Both the position numbers and the translations under genes were made by a program. This document shows positions 21,371-31,994 of a DNA stretch of 39,868 bases, piece by piece; the stretch's first letter is position 1, and every line of letters starts with the position of its first letter. Source of the stretch: Gamarada debralockiae (lineage: Eukaryota > Ascomycota > Leotiomycetes > Helotiales > Hyphodiscaceae); assembly GCA_002803225.1 (NCBI GenBank), contig NXFV01000008.1:1-39868 (forward strand), read 5' to 3'. The notes beneath the pieces are model-generated. The model made no database searches and had not been told where the DNA came from. It saw only the letters and a program-made list of their open reading frames with translations.

Positions 21371-22084
21371 TTAGATGATGGAGGAATCCCGGCTGATCCC
21401 ATCTCCCACATAATTGCTAGGGAATAGGCCCGTACGTGTATCAATCCTACCATGCCCGAGGGAGCATTTAGATGGTCGGAGGTAAAGAATCATGAAATGG
21501 GTTACACATACCACCAGCCGTCGTGACCCCTCCTCTTGGTTACCCGGATGATATCTCTCCTTGAAGGACAAATAGCCCGACCGATCAGTTTCGAATTGAA
21601 CAATGGAACTGCCTCATTGCTCCTCAGGCCGCCAATTTTCTCTTTGAAGCTCTTGGCGGGCTCTTTGAATACGTTCAGCTTTGGAAAGCTTAGCCTCCTC
21701 TGAGTCCGAGCTATGCTCATCGTCTTCATCGCTATCTCCTTGGGGCAAAGCTGCTAGAGCTAGCTATTCCATGTGATGGCCAGGGTGCTGCTGAAACTGC
21801 TTGATGCTAACATCACATTTAAATGTCCCATTGATTTCGCGTAGCATCAGTCCGTAGTCCGTGTACAAAGGAAATTCCGTTGCGTCAGTCTGGGTGGTTT
21901 GGTAAGCATTGGCCGGAGCATTAAATTCACTACTATGGTTTTTGAGTTTGTCTTCGTGAATCTCTTTCAGGTGGCTCTCTAGATCTGCCCTGGTGACGGG
22001 AATGCTCCTTTCGCAAAACGGACAGGACCATTGCTTCCTACGAAACCGAAGCTCATGTTCGAACTGTTGTATGGTAACCATCAA
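21371..22084 (-). pseudogene. Broken C2H2 zinc finger-SH3 domain gene
   Basis: Reading from 22084 leftward: a C2H2-like unit with WSCPFCERSIP and ESHLKEIH, then HHME where the fungal motif HH-x-E-x-L-A-L-x-A-L-P continues after an in-frame TAG (21764-21766). An acidic and helical linker (DSDEDDEHSSDSEE) follows up to a TGA (21614-21616). Next is an SH3 domain: FETDRSGYLSFKE, then a frameshift near 21550-21563, DIIRVTKRRGHDGWW, and TRTGLFPSNYV. The SH3 is split by a plausible 65-nt intron (21447-21511, GTATGT...GTAG). Two stops and a frameshift indicate a pseudogene. C2H2 segments of this type occur in large fungal ankyrin/NACHT-like proteins; the N-terminal part is absent and repeat sequence begins right upstream. 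Confidence 0.75.
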
Positions 22085-22609
22085 TCCGAAGGTTTCATCA
22101 ATTGGACGCTCAATTGATCAATACACTATTTAAATCACCAACTTAACGATTTCCGAAATAAGCTATGGAATGAACAATACTCTGTTGTGGTAGTAAAACA
22201 AGTGTTTTTTGAGGTGTTATTAGAACACTGCTTTACTCGTTACGCCTAGCTATTAGAACTATCAACAGCATAATAAGTTTAGGAAATCTCTACTCTGTAA
22301 TTATATTACTGCCCCTTTCCCAATCCTCTACAGCAGGTAGCTTTCCTGTATTCCCTCTTACTAGAAGATCTCCTACTTCTACTAGTTGCAGTTCTGGCTG
22401 AAAGAAATTAGGGGTAGGGCAAGTGCGAGTCAAGGGGTCAGGTACGGGATGACGGCTTTCCTAACTACTGCGTTAGTCAAAGCATAGATAATGAATATAT
22501 TGATTTGATAAAGAGTTCTGATTAATTGTGAACTGCTATGAAAGAAGAAATAATATCAATAAGGTAAAAATTCAAGGAAGTCAGTTTTGATCAACGGCGG
22601 CTGGGATCC
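22085..22609. repeat. Repeat-rich interval with a fragment of the CAATTGGACG family
   Basis: Directly behind the C2H2-SH3 remnant lies TTTCATCAATTGGACG (about 22087-22103), followed by TCAATTGATCAATACAC. This matches the terminal motif of the elements at 32900 and 39427. The remainder is AT-rich and holds no gene. The repeat edge may be what separated the pseudogene from its N-terminal coding part. Confidence 0.5.
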
Positions 22610-22918
22610 CTAATAGTTGCCCGTGCGCAGGCTTACGATTCCTATAGAGATCAACGAACACAATAGCCCAATTCGAAAAACATTTAGTTGGTCAATTAGA
22701 TGCCTAATTAACCAATGAATAGTGTAATTGACGAAATCCTCGCATTGATGGTTACTACACAACCCATGGGATGTTGTATGGGACCAGAGGTGGCGAACCC
22801 AAAAAGCAAGTGGTATTAAATACAATATGATAGGAGCAGCTAGGATAGACACAAGCCATGGTGTATTAGTGGGCATGAAGTCCCAAATGGGGTTTGAGGT
22901 TTTGGCGTTGTTGGTCAT
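22610..22918 (-). CDS. Hypothetical small membrane ORF, probably truncated by repeat sequence
   Basis: The minus-strand frame from ATG 22918 encodes 102 residues with one strong hydrophobic span (LVSILAAPIILYLIPLAFWV, about residues 22-41). From about 22735 onward the sequence turns into material resembling the dispersed repeat (GTCAATT ... ATTGGTTAATTAG ... CTAATTGACCAAC). The second half of the ORF is therefore probably repeat-derived, and the genuine part is a 60-codon stub. No family is recognised. Confidence 0.25.
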   Translation of the reverse strand: MTNNAKTSNPIWDFMPTNTPWLVSILAAPIILYLIPLAFWVRHLWSHTTSHGLCSNHQCEDFVNYTIHWLIRHLIDQLNVFRIGLLCSLISIGIVSLRTGNY

Positions 22919-23307
22919 GATTCATCTCGCCAGCCTCGTCTTGGCATTTAATGAGACACTTTAATGATGAAAGATTCAGGGCCTCACTTGAGAAGCTGGA
23001 TCGCCGGCTTGGTGGCCGCTGCCATCCTGGACATGGAGAGGGCGGGATGTTTGTCAAGAGAAGATGAAGCTGTTGTCGAGCGTGTGTGGCGTTAAATGTT
23101 CTGGTCAACACATCACGTGCCAGACTTGAACAGCCAATCAATGCAATGAACACTCTATTCTCAGTTCTCATTGCCGCGCTTTATGAATCTCCATGCAATC
23201 ATCACCATAAACCTAGCACCGGACACAGGCCCCCTCGGAAACCATCCTTCCCATCTAACGCCAAGCCATGCAATTCAGGTATCATAAACCCGGAACCCAA
23301 CTCCAAA
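22919..23307. other. 3' flank of the CDK gene
   Basis: No gene is recognised. The right part is presumably the 3' UTR of the CDK gene on the minus strand. No polyadenylation signal could be singled out. Confidence 0.4.
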
Positions 23308-24426
23308 TCAGTACTGGTAACCACCCTGAGCCACGACACCAGGTTGCGCGTATCCTCTCTGCTGAACAGGGATCTGTCCCATTTGTCCTGGTTGCTGCTG
23401 CGAATGTCCCATACCACCAGCCAAATCACTGAACCAAGGATGATTCAAAGCATCATGGGCACTGATTCTCAATTCTGGTCGCAGCTGCAACATTCTCTGT
23501 AACAAATCAATGCCACTGGGGTCAATCTGTGGTAAGATGACCCTCAAGTCTTGCGTAGCGTACATCTGGAAGTTCTGTTTGTATTCGCTGTATTGGGAGA
23601 TGCCTGGCCAGGTGCGCTCAGAAGGTGTGCCCATGATGCGGAAGATGCGCACAAGCTGATCTTCGTTCGTTGTGCCGGGGAAAAGAGGACGACCGGTGTA
23701 CATCTCTGCCATGATACAGCCTGCGGACCAGATGTCGATACTGGTGTTGTAGGTTCGGCTTCCGAGGAGTACATCGGGTGCTCGATACCAGAGAGTGACA
23801 ACTTCATTGGAGAAGGTGTTGACTGGTATACCGAAAGCTCGCGCAAGACCAAAATCCGCAAGCTTGAGGACACCCTTGTTGTTGATGAGGAGGTTTTGGG
23901 GCTTGAGATCTCGGTGGAGGACGCGATTGGTGTGGCAGAAATCAATGCCCTTGAGGAGTTGGTGCATGAATGATTTGATGGTAATGGGGTTGAGTGCTCC
24001 GCGGTCGCCTTGTGTGTCCATGTACTTCTTCAGGTCCTTGTCCATGTAGTCGAAGACAAGCATGAGTTTGTTTTCGGTGTGGATGACATCATGGAGGCTG
24101 ACTATGTTCTCGTGCTTCAACTCTTTCATAAGGGAAATCTCGCGGATGGCCGTGGAGGGTGTGCCTTCTTCGGAGTCGAGGTGGATTTCCTTGAGAGCTA
24201 CGAGCTCACCGGTTTGCCGATTTCGGCCTTTGAAGACCTGCGGCAGTCAGCAAAGTTGTGGCAGATCTAGTTCACGACCCCAATAAACAGAGGAGGCAAT
24301 CCATATGTATCCAAAGTCCCATCTGACACCAGCGGTTCAAAATAATATTTCCGCACATACCGTAGCATAAGTACCCTCTCCTAGCTTCTCCAACTGCTGG
24401 AAAGAACTCGGATGTCTCTTGTCCAT
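23308..24426 (-). CDS. PHO85: Pho85/PhoA-type cyclin-dependent kinase
   Basis: Two exons on the minus strand, 24426-24361 and 24237-23308, joined across a 123-nt intron (GTATGT...CGCAG) in phase 0, give 331 residues. Kinase signatures are complete: glycine loop GEGTYATV (16-23) with Thr19 and Tyr20 at the inhibitory positions, Lys38, a full PSTAIRE helix (49-55), HRDLKPQN (130-137) and DFG (150-152). The activation segment reads [17 protein letters not shown], with Ser in the T-loop as in yeast Pho85/Cdk5 rather than the Thr of Cdk1. The C-terminus is a short Gln/Gly-rich tail, usual in filamentous fungi. Partnered with Pcl-type cyclins, this kinase controls phosphate and nutrient responses, glycogen and morphogenesis (family knowledge). 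It is divergent from the septin-like gene, sharing a 1,049-bp upstream region. Confidence 0.97.
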
Positions 24427-25475
24427 CGCTGCGGTACTTTCCTCTGTATCTAAAATCTGGACACTGATTGTACTTGGTAAAGAGGGAGCAAGTCTTGTCG
24501 CAGTCGGCGAGGGGGGGAAGGTTCGGAAGGGAGGCGTGGGCGAAGGACGTTGTCGGGAAGTGAATTTGGGGTCGAAGAGTATGGATGCCGGCGTGGATAT
24601 TTTATCTAAGATACTTAACGCGTCCTTCGACCCGTGTGATGAAGCCGTTGTGAAGAGAGTGTACCAAGTTGGATGCTTGTCGCAACGATGTAACTGTATG
24701 ACTGGATCTGGATTTGGAGGATCTGCGCAGAAGACAGTCTATTACTGGCTGTTGTGGCTGGTTCAAGTGGCTGCTGGCGGCGGCGACCCCATTTTGGTGA
24801 GTTCCTTTTGGCTTCGTTTTAAGCGCTCAGACGGTAAGCGCCTGTAAGCTCGCCCTCTAAAATGAGCATCATTCAAAGTGACCCTTCTTAAGGGGTGAAA
24901 TTGTCGTAAAGAGGCGCCTCTATTTCGAGTAGGAAAGGCTGTTTTAATCATTCTTCAAGTCTCAGCAATTTAAAATCCATTTTTACTACTACTCCTATGT
25001 CCACCGCTGAAATCCCCAATTGCCTGAAAATCGCTGATATTGCCCAAATCAATGGCCCTCTCTTCACGAGGCTTTAGAAGCCTCAAAATCATTTTTAAAA
25101 TATTATGAAGTGGTATTCATGTTAAAAATGAGGCTTTTTAATTCGTTCACCACGATTCAGTAATTCAAAATGTATTTCCACGGCTCCACCACAGTCGTCT
25201 TTTTTGAGACGGGTCTACTAAGAGGATGGAATGCCTGGATTACCAGCCAATGCCTGAAAGCAACACACCCCGTGACTCTGCTGACTGAGATTCACTGATA
25301 GGCCGCGGGGTAATGCTGGAGTTACGAATGACCGAGGCGGCTGGCTGGCTCAAGTCCCACATACAAACGTCAACAATTTTGAGCGTTCCACTCCTTTGTA
25401 ACCATACAAACAATCCTGAACATGATATGAATACACTTTCTTCGTCATTTTACTAATCTCGCATTCCTCTTCAAC
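24427..25475. promoter_or_regulatory. Shared divergent upstream region of the CDK and septin-like genes
   Basis: The two genes are transcribed away from each other, so both promoters must lie here. No TATA box could be assigned. The interval includes a palindrome GAGGCGCCTC (24911-24920) and a foldable stretch at 25068-25136. It holds no convincing ORF. Confidence 0.5.
25068..25136. repeat. Nested inverted repeat in the divergent promoter region
   Basis: GAGGCTT-TAG-AAGCCTC (25068-25084) is a perfect 7-bp hairpin. The strand AAGCCTC...ATTTTTAA (25078-25098, with six extra bases) also pairs with TTAAAAATGAGGCTT (25122-25136). The two pairings share AAGCCTC and are mutually exclusive. It could be a cruciform-prone site or the worn ends of a small transposon; neither is demonstrated. 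Confidence 0.5.
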
Positions 25476-27842
25476 ATGCGACCTCTACCTGGTGATGATG
25501 CCTATCCTGGGCGATCTCGGAGTACGAGTTTCGCAGATAACGACACGACACCGCTCGCAACAAGAACCCAACCTCCGCAGATGACCTACTTCTTTACTGA
25601 TGAGAATTCTATTGGCGATTCCCAAGCACACTCCCCTCAAACCCACCCAAAGCAAAAGGAATCTCCCAAGGGCAGCACATACGGTGTCGAGAGTCTTGAA
25701 ACAATGATAAGCTCCTTGGCTCAAGACACCGATGACCAGGAGGACAAGGTGCGGACAGCAAGACGTAACTGGAAGAAGAATTTACAGCAGTCACAGCCAT
25801 CTGACGATGATTTGGCATCCTCCATTTCTCCATCCTCCAAATCTTCGAATGACGAAAGCAGAAACGCATCTCCCTCCCATCAACGTCGATCATCCCAAGC
25901 TACGATATCGAGACCCTTCACTCCGCTTTCTTTCGGATCGCCTGCTCCTCCTTCGATTATGTCTAATCCCGACTCTCGCAGAAACTCGGACGCTGGCTCG
26001 TTGATGGACGATAATAATAGTCAGGCTATCATATCGAGTGGGGAAGAGGAAAGAGACCTGGGATCCGAGTTGATTGATAGCGGTAGCGCACCACAACTTG
26101 TTATGCCGAGTATCAAGATGCCTAGCAGACGACCGTTTACGGAGAAAGGGAAGAATATGGGCCGACTAAAAGTTCTGATTGCTGGAGATTCTGGTATGTT
26201 ATGTAGTGTGGGGTTATGACGGAGCTAACGTATGGCAGGCGTTGGGAAGACTTCCTTGATAAAAGCTATTGTGCAAACATGCGAAGATATCGTTCACGTC
26301 GATCCTCTTTCTACTACACCAGTAGCGATTCCCGTGATACGACGGAAGAGCTGTAAATCCAAGTCGAGAAGTGGTAGTACGGATATGCAGAGTACACTGA
26401 AGATTACGGAGGTCTATGCTAGCACAAGAGCATATCCTGCATGGTGGTCAGACTTGGAGGAGAGTCGAATACTGCGACGGAGAAAAAGTATGGGTGATTC
26501 GGTTTTGGAGCGGAATTTGTGTTTCGTTGATACCCCTGGATATGGAAACAAGACTTCGGTGTGTACTACTTTCTTCGTTTTATGGACTATACTAACCTAG
26601 GCAGTGTCTGGAATCTATTACACCTGTCGTCGACTACATTGAGTCTCATTTACAGAAAGCCGTATCTATGCAAGGATTGAGTGAATCAGATATGATAAGC
26701 ATGCTGAGTGGAAATGGTGGATCTCAAGTGGACTTGGTTTTCTACGTATTTGCGCAGAGTAGGTATCCAAATGACCTACGTTCTAGTAGTGCTGACATTG
26801 TTTAGAAATGAGATCGGTTGATATAGAGTACCTACGCCGCATATCTCCTCTCACCAACATCATTCCCCTCATATCACGAGCCGACACTCTATCTGCTGAG
26901 CAACTCTCCATTCTCAGAGAGAACATTGCCTCGGAACTCCAAGCCGCAAACATCAAACCCTTCCTCTTCAGCCTGTCACCCGAGGACACGCACTCTACCC
27001 TCCCAACACCACCTTACACAATCTCTACCCATCCATCCAAAGACGACGAAACTATGGACGCCTCTCTCCTTATGTCCCCGGACTACATCCAACCCCTTAT
27101 ACCTTCTGAGCTCGCCTATCTGGTGTCTCAAGTCTTCTCTCCCGACACAGTCTCCTGGCTTCGTCACTCAGCTGCCAAGAAGTTCATCCAATGGCGTGCC
27201 GCCTCTACTCCAACCTCCAAACCACAATCTCTGTACCGGCCCCTCACATTTTCCCCCTCATCCTCCGCTTCCCAGAGCCAGGTTCTGACCGCTCCCGTCG
27301 GTGCAACAACGTCGTATGCTCTGGCACGAATCACGGATCACACACAACGCGAAGAGAAAATTGCACAAGTGAGATTGGCGAACTGGGCCGCAGACCTCCA
27401 ACGCAGTCTCCAAAACGAGCGCGCACGATTCGATGCCCTAGCTCGCTCAGAACGTGCGGTCTGGCTTACCGAAAGACTTGGAGAGTGCGTACAAGACGGG
27501 ACCATCGTTCCTCTCTCCCAAGCTCGCCAGCAACAGAATCAAATCCAAGATACGTGGGCAGGAGCATTGGTCAAGCAACCTGGTGGCACGTATATCAGAC
27601 GTCGAGAGCGAGAAATGGAAGTTGCTAGAGGTAGAGGAGTAGATGTCCATGATCCGTTAGGTTTATTGCGGATGAACGAGGAATTGAGACGAAAGGGCTG
27701 GATTGCTCTGCAGGTCGTTAGCAGTTTTGGGATTATTGGTGGACTGGCGCTTTGGGTTTCGAGGAGCTGGAATGGTGGGGAGGGCGAGTTGGGGTTTTGG
27801 GGGCTGGATTGGACTGGGTTTAGGGTTGTGGACTGGAGATGA
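25476..27842 (+). CDS. Divergent septin-type GTPase with C-terminal membrane segment
   Basis: Four exons, 25476-26193, 26239-26558, 26605-26758 and 26806-27842, encode 742 residues; introns of 45, 46 and 47 nt have GTATGT/GTGTGT/GTAGGT donors and CAG/CAG/TAG acceptors with branch-like sites. The first 230 residues are Ser/Pro-rich and acidic, likely disordered. The G domain follows: P-loop GDSGVGKT (237-244, created by joining exons 1 and 2), DTPGYG (337-342) and SRAD (421-424) in place of the usual AKAD. After a helical Arg/Glu-rich region, a hydrophobic segment (about 696-715, SFGIIGGLALWVSRSW) and a short Trp/Gly-rich tail close the protein. Canonical septins are shorter and lack a membrane span, so this belongs to a non-canonical fungal septin-like group; polymerisation with core septins is unproven. 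Membrane anchoring is inferred from the hydrophobic segment. Confidence 0.92.
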
Positions 27843-29511
27843 GTGGACAGACGTGGCTGCTAAGAATGGATACTGAGTGAGAGGTTGCATGGGTGTGCGC
27901 TGGGAGGCGGGAGGTGGTATCTCTACTTTGTTCTTTATTTTATGGCCTACGGGCCTGATGCAGGAGTGGAAAGATGGGTGTTAGGCATGAGTTGGAGTAC
28001 TTACGTTCTTCCACTCCGTTTTTAAGATACCGCTATGATTGATATATGAGAGACAATGAAATACTTTAGTGAAGCTCGAGTGAGACTGTTATGTCGTATA
28101 TGCGAGAAGTTTCGAGAGGAAGTGACGAGTGTCGTACAGCACCTACTTTGTACAGGGCCATTGAAAGACTTGGTCGCCAGCGTCGACAATAGTATACCTT
28201 GGTACAAGTTTCATTGAATCTGTTGTCCCTCCACTCATGCCCATGCTTGTTTTTCCAAAATATTCGAAATTGACTTCATATCGTCGTAACTTGGACATAG
28301 GGGTATTTGTCGCATCGAATGAGGTTGCTTTTGCGCACAGGGCCTTGTGATGCCTAGAAGGCACCAAGAGCTTAGATCAACCCCAACAAGCTGTCTCTGG
28401 TCGAGAGAGGTGCGCATAGAGGATGTGAAAAGGTGATGGCTCTTTCGAAGGACTTGTGTGTGCTTGGGAGGGCGCAAAGAAGTTAGCTGTGCCTGAGCTA
28501 GTGGGACGGGCCGAAACCATTTGGCTGTCTATGATTTCTTACTACATGAGCCGGGAACGAAAAAGCTGAAGAGGTAAGAGGAAGAGGAAGGTGTTCCTTA
28601 CCTAGCTGACTTGTCCTTGTCGCTGTAGAGGTATATTGTTGTTTTGGTGGAGACCTTCATCTACGGAAAACGTCTGCGAAGATCTTCCACTTGGGTTGGG
28701 ATAACGGTGGATTTATTTCTGGCAAGACTATTTGTAGCCATCACCGAAAGCTTGCAGATTGTTTTGGTCTTTTTGGTGAAAGGGTCGAGAGGATTTGCGA
28801 AGATGGCGAACTGGCCAACTAGGAAGGATGAGGAGGTGAGTTGTATCTGGTAGTGTGGGACATTATACTGACAGGTCAATGGAGATGGGCTCAAAACAAT
28901 GGTGTTTGCGGACTTTACCCGCCTTGTATGAAAGGGTCTTGCAATGAAAGCTGAAAATCATTGCTCTCGCAAGGAGAAACCATGTTCGGTCCAATATTTG
29001 ACCCGGTCAGAAATCGCAGAGGAACTCACCTTCCAATTCAGCTTTGAAGTCCAAAGGAATTGGAGATGTTATTGTATCACAGAGACAGGGTAAAAAGGTC
29101 CATTTCAGAAACTTTGTCGTTATTATTTCTCTTTCGGGGGCGGAAGATGCGGGAAGGAGCTACGATAGCTTGTCATCCGACATTTCAAAGCTTCGCTGTC
29201 GGTCGGGACATTTTCCCCGCATTATCGCTATTGGCTTACTCCGAAAAAGAGCTTGTTGGCAGGCAGCCCTACAGGCAGCCTGTCATAACTTTGATCCTCG
29301 TTGGGCTGAAGGGCTGAAGCGCTTACTATTTTAGGCATATTCCTTAGTTCATGTAACAGCAACATGACTCGGTAAATCTCATCCGTGATACAAGGTGGGA
29401 GCGGGTTTAAACACAACTCCGACGGCCTGTCTAATCTGGAGATAAACGCTTCTACAAGTTGAGATCTAGCTTTGCATTCGCTCCGATATTTGAGTGAGTA
29501 CTTCAAAGGCG
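27843..29511. other. 1.7-kb intergenic interval
   Basis: No gene is recognised between the septin-like gene and the Zn2Cys6 gene. Several short frames near 28000-28480 (minus) and 28640-28850 (plus) have no motifs and conflict with each other. The region presumably holds the septin-like 3' UTR and the promoter of the regulator. Confidence 0.4.
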
Positions 29512-30966
29512 ATGAGGGTACAAAAAACTTCACCGTATGATCAGCACGAATTGGATCCTACTGCGGAGGAAAAGGGGCAGTCACAATCTCGCGATGCTTC
29601 AAGCAGTCTCGATGAAGAGTTTCACACCGTGCAACAGCCAGTCAGCAGCGAGAAAACTCAAATGATAAGAAGAAGGAAGGGCCACAAGAAGTCACGGAGG
29701 GGGTGTTTCAACTGCAAGAAAGCGCGGATGAAAGTATGCAATTCCCGAACTCACTTCTCAAGACGAGGATTGACCACTTCGCAGTGCGACGAGAACCGCC
29801 CAACGTGCGACTACTGCCTCCATCGTGACTTCCACTGCGAATGGCCAGAGACCCAAGCCAGTCAAATTAAGCAAGTGTCGGAGACCCCAATTATCGAGAC
29901 TATCGAGAATATTCTCCAGGCATCAACTCCTGTCTTCACTATGCAAGACTTTCGATTGTTTAGCCAATTCATTGAGAGTTCATACCCTCGTCGTCCCTCA
30001 GGAAATGATTCAGTTTGGACGCATGAGATCCCAAGCATTGCGTCCAACGTAAGGACACCTCTCAACTTCTAATCCCCTGCTGACTGTCCCAGTACGACTA
30101 CCTTCTACATTCCATGCTCGCACTCTCCGCATCACATCTCGCCATAGCTCAGTCATCCTCCTGCGAACTAGCACAAACAGCTCTAGCCTACCGCGTCAAA
30201 GCCATTGCTTCTCTCAACGCCGCAGTATCCATCGGTATCCAAAGTTTCGAAGAAGGTAACGCCATGTTGGCAACATGCTACAACCTATTCGTTCAATCTA
30301 CCCTGATAGATGACGGGCTGGTCGATTATATGACTTTTATTCGTGGCTCCATTATCATCGGCATGCAAATGCTAGCCCAGAACATGAAGTTTCTGTTCCA
30401 TTCCATGTGGGGCAACGACAACGTCTCCGCGTTGAACCCCAGCCTGAAAGATGCACCACTTATTGATGCGGATATTGTAAAGGCGGCTTGTAGCTCCTTA
30501 GAGCGGTTCAGACATCTTTGTACGGGAAAAGTGGAGATTGAGATGTATGGCCTTCTTCTGGGAACCACAAGGACGCTATTTACTTCCTCACGAGATGGTA
30601 CGTACACTCCCTCCACTCCTCATAGTATTGCTCAACTAACATGAACAAGCATTTATGGAATTAAGGAAGATATATCGTCTATTTGCCTGTACCATGAGCC
30701 ATGACGACTTCCGCGAGTTTACGAATCCGAACAACGATGTGGGAAAATTACTTCAGGCGCATTTCGTCGCGTTACTGTTGATTATGGAACCGATTTCAAT
30801 AATTGCGCTGGGTAAGAGAGGATCAGCTTATTCGGGAAATGGGGACAGGAAATCGACTGTGCGTTGGTTGAGGGCGATGCGTGTGGATATTCCGAAGCAT
30901 GTATCAAAGTATTATGAGTGGCCTACGCTTATCGAAAATGAGATTCAAGGACAAGCTCCCAATTGA
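29512..30966 (+). CDS. Zn(II)2Cys6 transcription factor
   Basis: Four exons, 29512-29733, 29785-30048, 30093-30597 and 30650-30966, encode 435 residues. The first in-frame ATG is at 29512. A basic run (RRRKGHKK, 53-60) precedes a perfect binuclear zinc cluster with Cys at 65, 68, 75, 82, 85 and 92, spacing CX2CX6CX6CX2CX6C. This spacing exists only after removal of the first intron (29734-29784, GTATGC...CGCAG), which lies between Lys74 and Cys75. The C-terminal part includes YDYLLHSMLALSASHLA and further helices as in fungal-specific regulators of the Upc2-like kind (Fungal_trans_2 type, from memory). It should be a nuclear DNA-binding regulator; target genes cannot be deduced, and no gene cluster lies next to it. 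Introns are 51, 44 and 52 nt. Confidence 0.93.
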
Positions 30967-31492
30967 CTTATCATCTGAAGCTTGGAAGATCGAGAAGTCA
31001 TTAAATCGCTCACTCCGTTTGAAAGGCTAGGCTCCCCAGACATGGTTCATGAGTCCCAACTCATAAGAGCCCCTTAAAGGAAAAATTCTGCTCCCGGATA
31101 ACTCACTACTGGATGACGAAGGGTCGTGCACTCAAAAGTGCGCTCTGTTAAGCACCCCAGAGCGCTTTGTTCGTGCTTTAATGGGATCTCTTTCAGTCGT
31201 GTGGCCCAAACAGGCGGTTGGGGTTCGGGAGGCAAGCACCGGTAGGATTGCCTCTTTCCAAAAACAGTCATGTTCAAAAACGCGGAAGCAACACTTTTGG
31301 AACTTTGAAATCGCGTCCGTCAAACGCTTCCACTGGCTGTACTAAAGATGGCAACAGGTATCGGCGCCATCCCTTTGGCGCGGAATGTGGCGGCGCATTC
31401 CGCGGCTATCACTCCTGTCAGAGCGGAGTTTCCCAGAAGTACCTGTAATGCGGAGACAGAAGAACGAGCAGCATTGTAAAAACTTCAGCAAA
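30967..31492. other. Intergenic
   Basis: 3' flank of the Zn2Cys6 gene and degenerate sequence. No gene, RNA or repeat with clear ends is seen. Confidence 0.35.
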
Positions 31493-31900
31493 ATGGATCC
31501 ACGGCTTACGACAAGAGACCTCGTGAACATCGACGCCATCTACGACGGGGTGTTCAAGCCCAGTGATCTCGGCGATGATAGCAAAATCCACCTCATGCTA
31601 GGTCGAAATTGTTGGGCACCTTGGGGAGAAAACTAAACAAAAACCGGTACAATCCGGACAATGATCGGCTCTGGGAGGCGTTGCGACCAGCACTATTGAT
31701 TACAACACGACTTCTGTCAATAGCCCACATTATTCCTTGGGAATGTTATTCGAACATCTTTATGATGTTGCTAACTTTACAGTTTTGGCCTTGGTTACTG
31801 GTGGTCTCACGGAAATAGGAAGGGAACGAAGACTACTAAATCTTGGATGGATGAAGGAGTTGTGTAGTTTTGATATAAGAACTGATGGAGCCCTTTTACG
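31493..31900 (+). pseudogene. Frameshifted coding remnant of unknown family
   Basis: Starting at ATG 31493 the frame reads MDPRLTTRDLVNIDAIYDG and continues to about 31600 (SKIHLMLGRN). The coding-like sequence then moves to another frame (NRYNPDNDRLWEALRPALL, about 31630-31700, then TTRLLSIAHIIPW). From about 31737 a third frame runs GMLFEHLYDVANFT and RERRLLNLGWMKELCSFD. All three segments have protein-like composition with no overlap, which fits one gene broken by at least two indels. No convincing splice sites reconcile them. I cannot name the family. Confidence 0.45.
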
Positions 31901-31931
31901 GCATGGATTTGAGAATGTAGAAGACTACATA

Positions 31932-31934
<3 letters not shown>

Positions 31935-31963
<29 letters not shown>
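31935..31963. repeat. (TA)n microsatellite
   Basis: About 14 uninterrupted TA units. It is a simple repeat just past the end of the broken coding remnant. Confidence 0.95.
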
Positions 31964-31968
<5 letters not shown>

Positions 31969-31994
31969 CCTCTCGGTTGGGACTATATATTTAG

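Noticed and set aside
29494..29511. Earlier start for the Zn2Cys6 gene
   Set aside because: It would need a GTG initiation codon; the ATG at 29512 is the first in frame.
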